Shown here in pieces: positions 16,496 through 24,260 of a stretch of DNA of 64,000 bases. Under the pieces are notes generated by a model, which had not been told where the DNA came from, ran no database searches, and saw only the letters and a program-made list of their open reading frames with translations. The position numbers and the translations under genes were made by a program. Position 1 is the stretch's first letter, and each line of letters starts with the position of its first letter. Source of the stretch: JAJPHU01 sp035553375 (GTDB lineage: Bacteria > Planctomycetota > Planctomycetia > Gemmatales > Gemmataceae); assembly GCA_035553375.1 (NCBI GenBank), contig DATNCY010000370.1, positions 31,897-95,896 on the forward strand, given 5' to 3'.

Positions 16496-18520
16496 GTGGA
16501 AAGGACTCCCGTGAAAGGTTCATCATCACGAACGCGGACCACGCCGCGCCGGCCGGATGCCCATCTCCGCCACGATTCCGCTCGCTCCTCTCCTCTGCAT
16601 CGCGCGATTGAGAATGCGAGGAACTGTCTGCTCGCCAAGCAGCAAACCGATGGCCATTGGGTCGGCGAACTGCAAGGCGATACCATCCTCGAATCGGAAT
16701 ATGTTCTGTTGATGGCGTTTCTCGGTCGCGAGGGTGGCGAGGTTTGTCGCAAGGCGGCGCGCTACCTCCTTCAGCAGCAGATGCCGGCGGGAGGGTGGAG
16801 CAACTATCCCGATGGTCCCGCCGACCTCAGCGTCTCCGTCAAGGCGTACTTCGCTCTGAAGCTGACGGGCCACAATCCCCAAGCGCCGTACATGTGCCGC
16901 GCCCGCGAAGTCATTCGCGCACTCGGCGGCGCGGTCAATTGCAACAGTTTCACCAAATTCTATCTCGCTCTCCTGGGGCAGTTTCCCTACGCCAATTGCG
17001 CCTCGGTGCCGCCGGAGATGGTGTTGCTGCCGCGCTGGGTTTACGTCAATCTCTACGCCATGTCGAGTTGGACGCGCACCATCGTCGTGCCGCTGAGCAT
17101 CTTCTCAGCGTGCAAACCGATGCGTCGTTTGCCGGCGGAATTAGGGATAAGCGAACTCTTTCTTCATCAACCCGAAACACCCCTGTGGCCGGCCAAACCT
17201 TGCAAGCGTCTGCTGAGTTGGACGAACTTTTTCCTCGGCATCGATTGTCTCTACAAGAAAATCGAGCCGTGGCTGGGGCCGATCCGCCGCCTTGCGCTGA
17301 AACGCGCCGCCGCCTGGATGCGTGAGCATCTTACCGAGAGCGATGGGCTTGGCGCGATCTTCCCGCCGATGATCTACACCGTCGTCGCGCTGCGATGCCT
17401 CGGCGTCGGCGAAGACGCGGCCGAAATGCGCTGGGCACTCAAACAGCTCGAAGATTTGATGATCGAAGAAGGCGATACCGTGCGTTTGCAGCCGTGTTTC
17501 TCGCCGGTGTGGGACACGGCCCTTACCCTCAATGCGCTCGCCGATGCCGAACTGCCCGGCGATCATCCCGCGATCCAATCGGCGACGCGCTGGTTGCTGG
17601 CGAAAGAAGTACGTCGGCAGGGCGACTGGAGTTTGACCAATCCCGGACTCGAACCGGGCGGCTGGTTCTTCGAGTATCGCAACGCCTACTATCCCGATAC
17701 CGACGATACCGCGATGGTGCTGATGGCGCTGGCGAAGACCGGGCAAATGAACACCGCCGAGGGGAGGCCAGCCGTCGAACGTGGTTTGCGCTGGCTACTG
17801 GGGATGCAGAACTGTGACGGCGGGTGGGCCGCGTTCGATCGCGACATCAATCGCGAAGTCCTTACCCTGGTACCGTTCGCCGATCATAACGCCATGCTCG
17901 ATCCGAGTTGTCCCGATATTACCGCGCGCGTCCTCGAAGCGCTGGGGCATTACGGTTTTGGGTGCGATCATCCGCAGGTGCGGCGTGCAATCGTTTTTCT
18001 GCGGAAAACGCAGGAAGAAGCGGGCGGCTGGATTGGTCGGTGGGGCGTCAATTACATTTACGGCACCTGGCAGGTTCTCTGTGGTCTGCGTAGCATTGGC
18101 TTCGATAGGCAAGATCCGATGGTGCGCCGCGCCGTCGCCTGGTTGCGGCAGGTGCAACAATCGTGCGGTGGGTGGGGCGAAACATGCCGCAGCTACGATG
18201 ATCCTTCCCTCGCCGGCAAGGGCACACCGACAGCTTCACAGACAGCGTGGGCGTTGCTTGCCCTCCTCGCCGCGGACGAACACAAGAATGAGGCAGTTCG
18301 GAATGGCATCGACTATCTGCTGACCACGCAAGGCGAAGACGGCAACTGGCGAGAAGAATCGTTCACCGGGACCGGCTTCCCCAAAGTTTTCTACTTAAAG
18401 TATCACTTGTATCGCCTTTATTTTCCGCTCATGGCGCTGGCGCGCTATGAGCGAACTAATCGGCAAACGTCCAACGTCGGGTATCGAATTAGCGAAGACA
18501 AACTGGCTGCACGCTCGTAG
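16496..18520 (+). CDS. shc: Squalene-hopene cyclase
   Basis: Shc cyclises squalene to hopene on the membrane surface. The 674-residue protein contains the catalytic DxDD motif as YYPDTDDTAMVL and several QW repeats (QQTDGHWVGEL, QNCDGGWAAFD, QQSCGGWGETC, QGEDGNW). It also has the VWDTALTLNAL stretch and the WGVNYIYGTWQVL region near the end. No ATG occurs early in frame; the likely start is GTG at 16496, with a second GTG at 16511. Its stop codon TAG (18518-18520) lies inside the left arm of a palindromic repeat. hpnH follows about 105 bases later and hpnG overlaps hpnH, forming a hopanoid cluster. Confidence 0.95.
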   Translation: MERTPVKGSSSRTRTTPRRPDAHLRHDSARSSPLHRAIENARNCLLAKQQTDGHWVGELQGDTILESEYVLLMAFLGREGGEVCRKAARYLLQQQMPAGGWSNYPDGPADLSVSVKAYFALKLTGHNPQAPYMCRAREVIRALGGAVNCNSFTKFYLALLGQFPYANCASVPPEMVLLPRWVYVNLYAMSSWTRTIVVPLSIFSACKPMRRLPAELGISELFLHQPETPLWPAKPCKRLLSWTNFFLGIDCLYKKIEPWLGPIRRLALKRAAAWMREHLTESDGLGAIFPPMIYTVVALRCLGVGEDAAEMRWALKQLEDLMIEEGDTVRLQPCFSPVWDTALTLNALADAELPGDHPAIQSATRWLLAKEVRRQGDWSLTNPGLEPGGWFFEYRNAYYPDTDDTAMVLMALAKTGQMNTAEGRPAVERGLRWLLGMQNCDGGWAAFDRDINREVLTLVPFADHNAMLDPSCPDITARVLEALGHYGFGCDHPQVRRAIVFLRKTQEEAGGWIGRWGVNYIYGTWQVLCGLRSIGFDRQDPMVRRAVAWLRQVQQSCGGWGETCRSYDDPSLAGKGTPTASQTAWALLALLAADEHKNEAVRNGIDYLLTTQGEDGNWREESFTGTGFPKVFYLKYHLYRLYFPLMALARYERTNRQTSNVGYRISEDKLAARS

Positions 18521-18590
18521 GGTGGGCAAAGGGCCGCGAGGCCCACCACACGCCCGCTGATGGGTCTCGCGGCCCTCTGCCCACCCTACG
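18516..18590. repeat. Long palindromic element overlapping the shc stop codon
   Basis: Arms 18516-18545 (cgtagggtgggcaaagggcc...) and 18561-18590 are complementary over 30 bases with two mismatches and a 15-base loop. The left arm contains the TAG of shc. It may terminate transcription between shc and hpnH or be a dispersed element. No T run follows. Confidence 0.8.
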
Positions 18591-18626
18591 GAAATCGGCG
18601 ATCCCATCACGCGGAGGTATCTGTCC

Positions 18627-19646
18627 ATGCGTTTCCCGCTGAGTCTGACGACGACGATGGTGGGCTACATGGCCCGCAAGAAACTATCTGGTGAAAAGCG
18701 TTATCCGCTGGTGTTGATGCTCGAACCGCTGCACGCCTGCAATCTGACCTGCACCGGCTGCGGGCGCATCCGCGAATACTCGCAGACCATCAAGGACAAA
18801 TTGACGATCGAGGAGTGTCTGCAAGCCGTCGATGAGGCCGGCACACCCATCGTCAGCATCTGCGGCGGCGAACCGATGATCTATCCGGAAATCGGTTCGC
18901 TGGTGCGCGGTATTCTCAAACGCCGTAAGCATATTTATCTCTGCACCAATGGCATGTTCATCAAAAAACGTTTGCATGAATTCCGGCCCACCAGCCGCTT
19001 CTTCTTCAACGTCCATCTCGACGGTTTGGAGGAAACGCACGATTTGGCCGTGGAACGCAAGGGGGTTTTCAAGGCCGCCGTTGAAGGCATTATCGCCGCC
19101 AAGCGCGCCGGCTTCCTCGTTTGCACGAACACGACCATTTACAAGGAAACCAATCTCGACGAGATCGATCAGTTGTTCGCCTACCTGACGAAATTAAATG
19201 TCGATGGCTTCATGCTTTCGCCGGCCTACGGTTACACGGCGGTGCAGGAAACCAATCCGACGGGTGCCGCCGAGATTTTCATGACGCGCGATGACATCCG
19301 CGCTAAGTTCCAGGAAGCCGAGAAACTCTTGTATAAATACCGCATGATGTCATCGCCGATTTACCTGGAATTTCTCAGCGGCAAGCGCGAACTGACCTGC
19401 ACGGCCTGGGGCAATCCGACGCGCAACGTCAAGGGCTGGAAAGGTCCGTGCTATCTCATCACCGATGAACACCACGAGACGTTCGATGACTTCATGGAAA
19501 ACACTAGCTGGGAGAACTACGGCTACGGCAAAGACCCACGCTGCGAAAACTGCATGGTTCACTGCGGCTATGAACCATCGGCCGCGCTGGGCGTCAACAA
19601 GCGTATGGGCGATAGTCTCAAAATGCTCATGTGGCAACTATCATGA
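18627..19646 (+). CDS. hpnH: Adenosyl-hopene transferase HpnH, radical SAM
   Basis: HpnH attaches the adenosyl group of S-adenosylmethionine to diploptene, giving adenosylhopane, the first step of the extended hopanoid side chain. The 339-residue protein has the radical SAM cluster motif CNLTCTGC (residues about 45-52), then ICGGEP, IYLCTNGMF and FFFNVHLDGLEETHD. It ends with a cysteine-containing region (CENCMVHCGYEPSAAL). The start has GCGGAGG upstream. It lies downstream of shc and overlaps hpnG by four bases. Confidence 0.93.
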   Translation: MRFPLSLTTTMVGYMARKKLSGEKRYPLVLMLEPLHACNLTCTGCGRIREYSQTIKDKLTIEECLQAVDEAGTPIVSICGGEPMIYPEIGSLVRGILKRRKHIYLCTNGMFIKKRLHEFRPTSRFFFNVHLDGLEETHDLAVERKGVFKAAVEGIIAAKRAGFLVCTNTTIYKETNLDEIDQLFAYLTKLNVDGFMLSPAYGYTAVQETNPTGAAEIFMTRDDIRAKFQEAEKLLYKYRMMSSPIYLEFLSGKRELTCTAWGNPTRNVKGWKGPCYLITDEHHETFDDFMENTSWENYGYGKDPRCENCMVHCGYEPSAALGVNKRMGDSLKMLMWQLS

Positions 19647-20479
19647 GCGAAATGCAGAATGCAGAATGCAGAATGCAGAATGAAAGACAAGAACCATCTT
19701 GTTCTTCATTCTGCACTCTGCATTCTGCATTCTGCATTCGAGAAGATCCGTGCGTCGTCTTCGCTCTGCGCCGGGAATCGATGTACTTCCGGCGTGACTA
19801 TCGCTTTCAACAGCGCTTCGCCGGCGCGCCCTGCCGCGCCCAATTCCGAGAATCTCAGGGGGCTGACGCCCCCCGCTCAGGGCGGACGGTGCTGATGCTG
19901 GAGACCGGCCTCGGCGCAGCGGCGATGGAAACGGCGTTGCGCTGGTGCCTGGGATCGCCGTGTTTCGGGACCGTGCCTTATCGACCGCGCCTTGTTCTGT
20001 CCGCCGGTTTCTCAGGAGCATTACAACCGGAACAGCGCGTCGGCGATCTCATCGTGGCAACGGAGGTTCTCGATCAAAGAGGAAACCGCTGGCCGACGAC
20101 AAATTCCTCGTTTAGCCGCGACATAATTGCAGGCCGATTACTGACCGTTTCTGAATTGGTGAGCGATCCTCGCGAGAAACAGCGCCTCGGCCAACAGTAT
20201 CAAGCCATCGCCGTAGACATGGAAACCGCCATCGTAGCGAGCATGTGCCATAAACAAGGTGTGCCCTTTGCTTGTGTTCGGGTCATTTCCGATGATTTGA
20301 ACACGGCCCTTTCGCCTCATCTCGTCGATCTGTTACGTCATGGCCGCGTATCGCCACCGAGTCTAGCATGGGCGATACTCCGTCATCCCTCACTGATTCG
20401 GGAATTGTGGCGTTTGGCGCGACAAACTCGTCTCGCCGCCGAACGACTTCGGGCTATTGGCGATTTTTTGGAGCGGTAA
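19643..20479 (+). CDS. hpnG: Hopanoid-associated phosphorylase HpnG, with repeat-derived N-terminus
   Basis: HpnG is thought to remove adenine from adenosylhopane to give ribosylhopane. The core has features of nucleoside phosphorylase/nucleosidase enzymes: VLMLETGLGAAAMETAL, LVLSAGFSGALQ, VGDLIVATEV, AVDMETAIVASMC and VISDDLN. The ATG at 19643 overlaps the hpnH stop as ATGA, so translation is coupled. Immediately after MSE the gene runs through a palindromic repeat (19651-19738) that encodes MQNAECRMQNERQEP and some 15 further residues. Only then comes CVVFALRRESMYFRR, the expected N-terminus of the family. The next in-frame ATG is at 19781. A second repeat-like palindrome encodes QGADAPRSG at about residues 71-79. 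The enzyme may work with these additions, or start at 19781. Confidence 0.82.
   Translation: MSEMQNAECRMQNERQEPSCSSFCTLHSAFCIREDPCVVFALRRESMYFRRDYRFQQRFAGAPCRAQFRESQGADAPRSGRTVLMLETGLGAAAMETALRWCLGSPCFGTVPYRPRLVLSAGFSGALQPEQRVGDLIVATEVLDQRGNRWPTTNSSFSRDIIAGRLLTVSELVSDPREKQRLGQQYQAIAVDMETAIVASMCHKQGVPFACVRVISDDLNTALSPHLVDLLRHGRVSPPSLAWAILRHPSLIRELWRLARQTRLAAERLRAIGDFLER
19651..19738. repeat. Palindromic element of aatgcag units inside hpnG
   Basis: The left arm is a tandem of seven-base units (aatgcag four times, then aatgaaagacaag). The right arm is its near-complement (cttgttcttcattctgcactctgcattctgc...). The loop is aaccat. The element keeps the hpnG frame open and lies two codons after its coupled start codon. 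Confidence 0.85.
19852..19885. repeat. Short GC-rich palindrome inside hpnG
   Basis: The sequence aatctcagggggctgacgccc continues with cccgctcaggg. The core gggggc-tgac-gccccc is a perfect palindrome flanked by ctcaggg on both sides. It encodes the QGADAPRSG insertion in HpnG. It resembles other repeat palindromes in this window in form, not in sequence. Confidence 0.55.
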
Positions 20480-20491
20480 AAGAGAATATTT

Positions 20492-21601
20492 TCAGGAAGG
20501 CACGGTCGCGACGCGGCAGACGGCGAAGCAATTGCGGCCCTTGTCCTTGGCGTCCTTGATGGCGCCTGCGGCCATCCGATACATGACGTCGAAGTCAACC
20601 GGCACGCCGACCTCGGCCACGGCGAAACTGACACTCACCGACATGTGGATCGACCGCTTTTCATAGGGAATCGCGGTTTCCGCCACGGTGGCGCGGATGC
20701 GTTCGGCCAGCCGGTTCGCTCCCTCCTCATTCGTCTCCCGCGCGATAATCAAAAACTCATCGCCGCCGATACGGCCGACCGAGTCCACCTCGCGCAGCGA
20801 GTTGGTCAGGATGCGCGATAGCCCCTTCAAGGCCACATCGCCGCCCGGCAGCAGAAACTCGGTGTTAATCTCCTTGAAATGATCGATGTCGATCAGTCCG
20901 ATCGTGAGCGGACTGGGATAGCGTGCATGGCGCTTCAGTTCAAAGCGAGCGAGTTCCTCCATGGCACGGCGGTTGAATAGGCCTGTCAACGGATCAGTCA
21001 GCGCCAGCCGTTCCAGTTCACGGGCACGCTGTTCCAGCAGACGATTCGCTTCTTGCAGTGCGCCGGTGCGCTCGCCGACACGCCTTTCCAGTTCGCTGTT
21101 GAGTTGGCGTAGTTGTTCGAGCAAGTCGTCGCGGTTGTGTTCGAGAATGCACTTTTCCGCGGCATTGCGAAGGATTTGCAGCAGTTCCTCGGTACGCCAC
21201 GGCTTGAGCAAATAATAGTAGACGTGTCCGCGATTGATCGCATCGACGGTGTCTTCCAACTCGGCGTAGCCGGTCATCAACAGGCGGACGGTGCGCGGGT
21301 GGTGTTGGCGGACCCATTCCAACAGTTGAATGCCGGTCTGTCGCGGCATTTTCTGATCGGTAAGGATCAAATCGATCGATTGGCGGGCGAAGATGGCCTG
21401 GGCGGATTCGACACTGTCGGCGGTAACTACATCGAATTCCGCCGCCAGCAAGGCGGACAGAGTCGGTAGGATATAGGGTTCATCATCGACTACCAGCAGC
21501 GAACATCTCTGGACCTTCACCAGCGCACCCCGGTCGCCGACTGCCAACCTCGGCCGAGCCTTCGTTGGATCGGCCTGTCTCGGGCGTGGGCAGCGCACCA
21601 C
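20492..21601 (-). CDS. Response regulator with GGDEF domain (diguanylate cyclase)
   Basis: This protein of up to 369 residues has a receiver domain (LLVVDDEPYIL, the phosphorylatable aspartate in LILTDQKMP, LMTGYAE, LLKPW) and a coiled-coil linker (residues about 150-195). A GGDEF domain follows: LTGLFNRRAME, IGLIDIDHFKEIN and an intact RIGGDEFLII. It should make cyclic di-GMP when phosphorylated. The I-site RxxD before GGDEF is present as REVD (RxxD spacing four residues upstream of RIGGDEF). No histidine kinase is nearby. The start is uncertain: tandem GTG/GTG or ATG-like codons lie at 21601-21598, and GTG at 21520 would begin just before the receiver domain. Confidence 0.9.
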   Translation of the reverse strand: MVRCPRPRQADPTKARPRLAVGDRGALVKVQRCSLLVVDDEPYILPTLSALLAAEFDVVTADSVESAQAIFARQSIDLILTDQKMPRQTGIQLLEWVRQHHPRTVRLLMTGYAELEDTVDAINRGHVYYYLLKPWRTEELLQILRNAAEKCILEHNRDDLLEQLRQLNSELERRVGERTGALQEANRLLEQRARELERLALTDPLTGLFNRRAMEELARFELKRHARYPSPLTIGLIDIDHFKEINTEFLLPGGDVALKGLSRILTNSLREVDSVGRIGGDEFLIIARETNEEGANRLAERIRATVAETAIPYEKRSIHMSVSVSFAVAEVGVPVDFDVMYRMAAGAIKDAKDKGRNCFAVCRVATVPS

Positions 21602-22232
21602 ACGGCGAGAGAATCCACCTACTATTCTAACTCACATTGCACCGAAGTCCAAATGGTCCCCCTTCCGTCGGCCAGACACGGCTCGCTGGTTTCAGGACGC
21701 GGAGAGACAATTTGTGCCGGAATAATTTGGTGGCGGCGGGACCGACCGCTCGTCGAGAAAAGTCGTTCCGAAAAGTCGTTCGTGACTTTTCGATAATAAA
21801 TCTTGATATGGCTTCGTCGGGACTTTACAATAAGCCGGCACGTTAGGAAGAACAGGGAGAACCCCTTCGTCAGCATACGGTTCGAAAAGGATTGCGAACC
21901 TGGTAAGGTGGCCTTCCCCTCCCTGGCGGTAGAGTCCGCGACCGTATGCCCTGTGCGCCGAGCCAACGGAGCCACTCTCTCACGGATGAGTAGAAGTTGT
22001 TTCCCCGACCGAGGTGGTTCCATCGGGCAAGACGTGTTTTTGTTTCTGCATGGACAGAGAAGATGACCGTGCCAGCGAAAGCCGGCCTCTTCGTTGCCAG
22101 CGCGGGCGACCGTTGCTGGTTTTTCGCACGAAGGCACGGGGGTAGGTTCTTGTTGTCGTTCGTCACACGGACGATAGCAAGTTGTTGTTGTGATGGGACT
22201 TGACAAGCCTCTAGATGTAGGGAAAGACGGCC
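21602..22232. other. 631-base divergent intergenic region with a hairpin
   Basis: No convincing gene lies between the GGDEF gene (minus) and the sigma factor gene (plus). The region carries a tandem of gaaaagtcgttc at about 21756-21780. It also has a perfect 9-bp hairpin, cgaaaagtc-gttcgt-gacttttcg, at 21769-21792, followed by an A/T-rich stretch. Promoters for both genes and the sigma gene leader must lie here, but I cannot place them. Confidence 0.5.
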
Positions 22233-23240
22233 ATGAAGACGCGACGTCGGAAGCGCCAACCAGAAACCGAAGAGATGGCACCGGTGACACCGACCACTAT
22301 CTTTTCTTCGGATCTTTTGACTCCTGAGGAAGAACGCGAGTTGCTCGCCGATTTCTGGGAGACCAAGAGCGAGTTGGTTCGAGTGCTTATCCGCAACTTC
22401 TCCCGCCTCCGCCAGCATCGCCCCGCCTTGGAGCCGTGGCCCATGGCTCAGTTCATCCGCGACCACTGTGATAACGAAGCCCGAGGAGTCGTTGCGGTTC
22501 GTCGCTTGCACGACCGCTACATTCACCTCAAACATCGTCTGGCCTCCGCGAACATTCGCCTCGCCGCCCACGTTGCCAAACGATTCCGCCACCACGCGCT
22601 CAGCTATGCCGACCTGCTCCAAGAAGCCGTTTGCGGCCTGATGCAGGCCATTGATCGTTTCGATGTCAGTCACGGCACCCGCCTGGCCACCTATGCGACC
22701 TGGTGGATTCGTCAGACTTTGCAGATCGCCGTTGCTCGGCAGAGCCATCTGGTTAGCCTGTCGCCGCATCACTTGCAGGAACTCGGTTTGCTCCAGCAAG
22801 AGTCCGAGGCGCTGGCTCACGGTGGCAAGCACTTGCCCAGCCCGCAAGAACTCGCCTCACGCACCGGCAGCAGCCTCGAACATCTTACCCACCTGCAAAC
22901 CGCAACGCGCACGCCCGTCTCACTCAATGCCGTCCTCGATGACGACAGCGATTTCAAGCTGACGGAAGCGATGCCGGACAACGAGAGTACGACGCTGCGG
23001 CAGAACTCCGAACGCCAGGAGGCTCTACACTTCCTCATGGAAAACCTGCGGCCGCGCGAACGCAAGGTACTCGATCTCCGCTTCGGTCTGACCGGCAATG
23101 GTACGCATAGTCTGCGTCAAATCGGTCATTTGCTTCGCATCAGTAAGGAGCGCGTGCGGCAGATTCAGAACCGCGCTCTGGAGAAATTGCGCGCCTCCGC
23201 CGAACGTGTTGGCTGGGAACCCAGCCTGCTACTCGGTTAA
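22233..23240 (+). CDS. RNA polymerase sigma-70 factor, RpoD/group 2 type
   Basis: This 335-residue sigma factor has region 2 (YIHLKHRLASANIRLAAHVA, then SYADLLQEAVCGLMQAIDRF and TRLATYATWWIRQTLQ) with the conserved WWIRQ. Region 3 (LPSPQELASRTG) and region 4 (LRPRERKVLDLRFGL, then ISKERVRQIQNRALEKL) follow. Region 1.1 is absent and the N-terminal part is short, so it is a non-essential group 2-like factor rather than the main RpoD. It stands alone with a strong terminator behind it and a long leader in front. The regulon is unknown. Confidence 0.92.
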   Translation: MKTRRRKRQPETEEMAPVTPTTIFSSDLLTPEEERELLADFWETKSELVRVLIRNFSRLRQHRPALEPWPMAQFIRDHCDNEARGVVAVRRLHDRYIHLKHRLASANIRLAAHVAKRFRHHALSYADLLQEAVCGLMQAIDRFDVSHGTRLATYATWWIRQTLQIAVARQSHLVSLSPHHLQELGLLQQESEALAHGGKHLPSPQELASRTGSSLEHLTHLQTATRTPVSLNAVLDDDSDFKLTEAMPDNESTTLRQNSERQEALHFLMENLRPRERKVLDLRFGLTGNGTHSLRQIGHLLRISKERVRQIQNRALEKLRASAERVGWEPSLLLG

Positions 23241-23267
23241 GAACTTGTCCACGAATAACGTCGAGTT

Positions 23268-23324
23268 AGCCGTTTACGGCTTAGCGTTTTCCGTACGCTG
23301 AGCCGCAAACGGCTCTTTTCTTTC
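23268..23324 (+). terminator. Rho-independent terminator after the sigma factor gene
   Basis: Arms 23268-23286 (agccgtttacggcttagcg) and 23296-23314 pair over 19 bases with two mismatches around a 9-base loop, followed by cttttctttctt. The sequence AGCCGTTTACGGC also recalls repeat palindromes, so it may be a mobile-type element serving as terminator. Confidence 0.8.
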
Positions 23325-23378
23325 TTCCTCAGCAGTTCTGTTTGTGGGGAATCCGGCAGAATACGCAATTTTTTCCGC

Positions 23379-23431
23379 TTGACAGCAAGCCGCCGTTAAC
23401 GTACCAACAATAAAAGGACTGACCAGTCAGT
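23379..23431 (+). promoter_or_regulatory. Promoter and TetR-type operator for the tetR gene
   Basis: A TTGACA at 23379-23384 is followed after 17 bases by taccaa (23402-23407), a plausible -35/-10 pair. The palindrome actga-ccag-tcagt at 23418-23431 lies just downstream, about 60 bases before the TetR start. A TetR dimer bound there would block transcription, so autorepression is likely. This is read from sequence only. Confidence 0.5.
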
Positions 23432-23492
23432 TCCATTTCGTGACGACAAAGTGGTCGAAACAGCCAAGTTGTCGTCTGAGGGAGTGCGATTC

Positions 23493-24155
23493 ATGACGCA
23501 GACGGTGAACGGAAAACCGGGACGCCCAGCCGATCCGGGCCGAAGAGCCAAACGCCAGGAACAGATCCTGGAGACGGCCGTGCAGCTGTTCGCCGAACAT
23601 GGGTACTCCAATACCGACACCCAACTGTTGGCCGAGAAACTCCATATCGGCAAGGGCACCATCTATCGCTATTTCCCCAGCAAACGCGAGTTGTTCTTGG
23701 CAGCCGCCGACCGCGTCATGCGCTTGATGCGCCAGTGCGTCGATGGCAGCATTGAAGGCATCGAGGAACCGCTGGATCGTATCGCCATCGCCGTCCGCGC
23801 CTTCCTGACTTTCTTCGCCGAACATCCCGAATACGTCGAGTTGCTCATGCAGGAACGCGCCCAGTTCAAGGACCGCAAGAAGCCGACTTATTTTGAACAT
23901 CGCGAGGTCAACGTGCAGCGTTGGCAGGCGTTGTATCGCTCGCTGATTGAGGCCGGCCGTATTCGCAACGTGCCCGTGGAGCGCATTTCCGACGTGATGA
24001 GTAATTTGTTGTATGGGACGATGTTCACCAATTATTTTATCGGCCAACAGCAAACGGTGGAGACGCAGGCGCGGGATATTCTCGATATCGCGTTTCACGG
24101 CATTCTCAGCGACGCAGAGCGGCGACGCAGAGCGGGGAGCGGTGCGAAACTGTAG
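23493..24155 (+). CDS. TetR/AcrR-family repressor of the adjacent efflux genes
   Basis: The 220-residue protein has an N-terminal TetR helix-turn-helix: RRAKRQEQILETAVQLFAE, then GYSNTDTQLLAEKLHIGKG and TIYRYFPSKRELF. The C-terminal half is helical and would bind a ligand. The ATG at 23493 has GAGGGAG upstream; an in-frame ATG-less extension to 23451 is less likely. It sits directly in front of a membrane fusion protein and two RND pump genes on the same strand, the classic AcrR-AcrAB layout. A likely operator lies upstream (23418-23431). Confidence 0.9.
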   Translation: MTQTVNGKPGRPADPGRRAKRQEQILETAVQLFAEHGYSNTDTQLLAEKLHIGKGTIYRYFPSKRELFLAAADRVMRLMRQCVDGSIEGIEEPLDRIAIAVRAFLTFFAEHPEYVELLMQERAQFKDRKKPTYFEHREVNVQRWQALYRSLIEAGRIRNVPVERISDVMSNLLYGTMFTNYFIGQQQTVETQARDILDIAFHGILSDAERRRRAGSGAKL

Positions 24156-24186
24156 GTCAGGCTTTCCTACCCAACCTTGTTTCGAG

Positions 24187-24233
24187 CAGCCCGCAGTGCC
24201 AGCGAGGGACTCCCTTGCTGGCGCCGCGGGCTG
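24187..24233. repeat. Palindromic element of CAGCCCGC...GCGGGCTG type
   Basis: Arms 24187-24209 (cagcccgcagtgccagcgagg) and 24211-24233 are complementary over 23 bases with three mismatches and essentially no loop. It lies between tetR and the membrane fusion protein gene, where it could partly terminate or stabilise the transcript. Confidence 0.75.
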
Positions 24234-24260
24234 GCAAGAGGACGACCGAAAGGAAGACCA

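Noticed and set aside
16365..16529. N-terminal extension of the antitoxin frame
   Set aside because: The ATG at 16364 has a strong GGGAGG ribosome binding site and begins the conserved part; the extension overlaps the shc start.
19651..19738. Possible CRISPR-like tandem repeat
   Set aside because: Seven-base units without spacers forming one inverted pair; not an array.
21870..22847. 325-residue minus-strand frame
   Set aside because: Covers the sigma-70 gene antisense; sigma regions on the plus strand are unmistakable.
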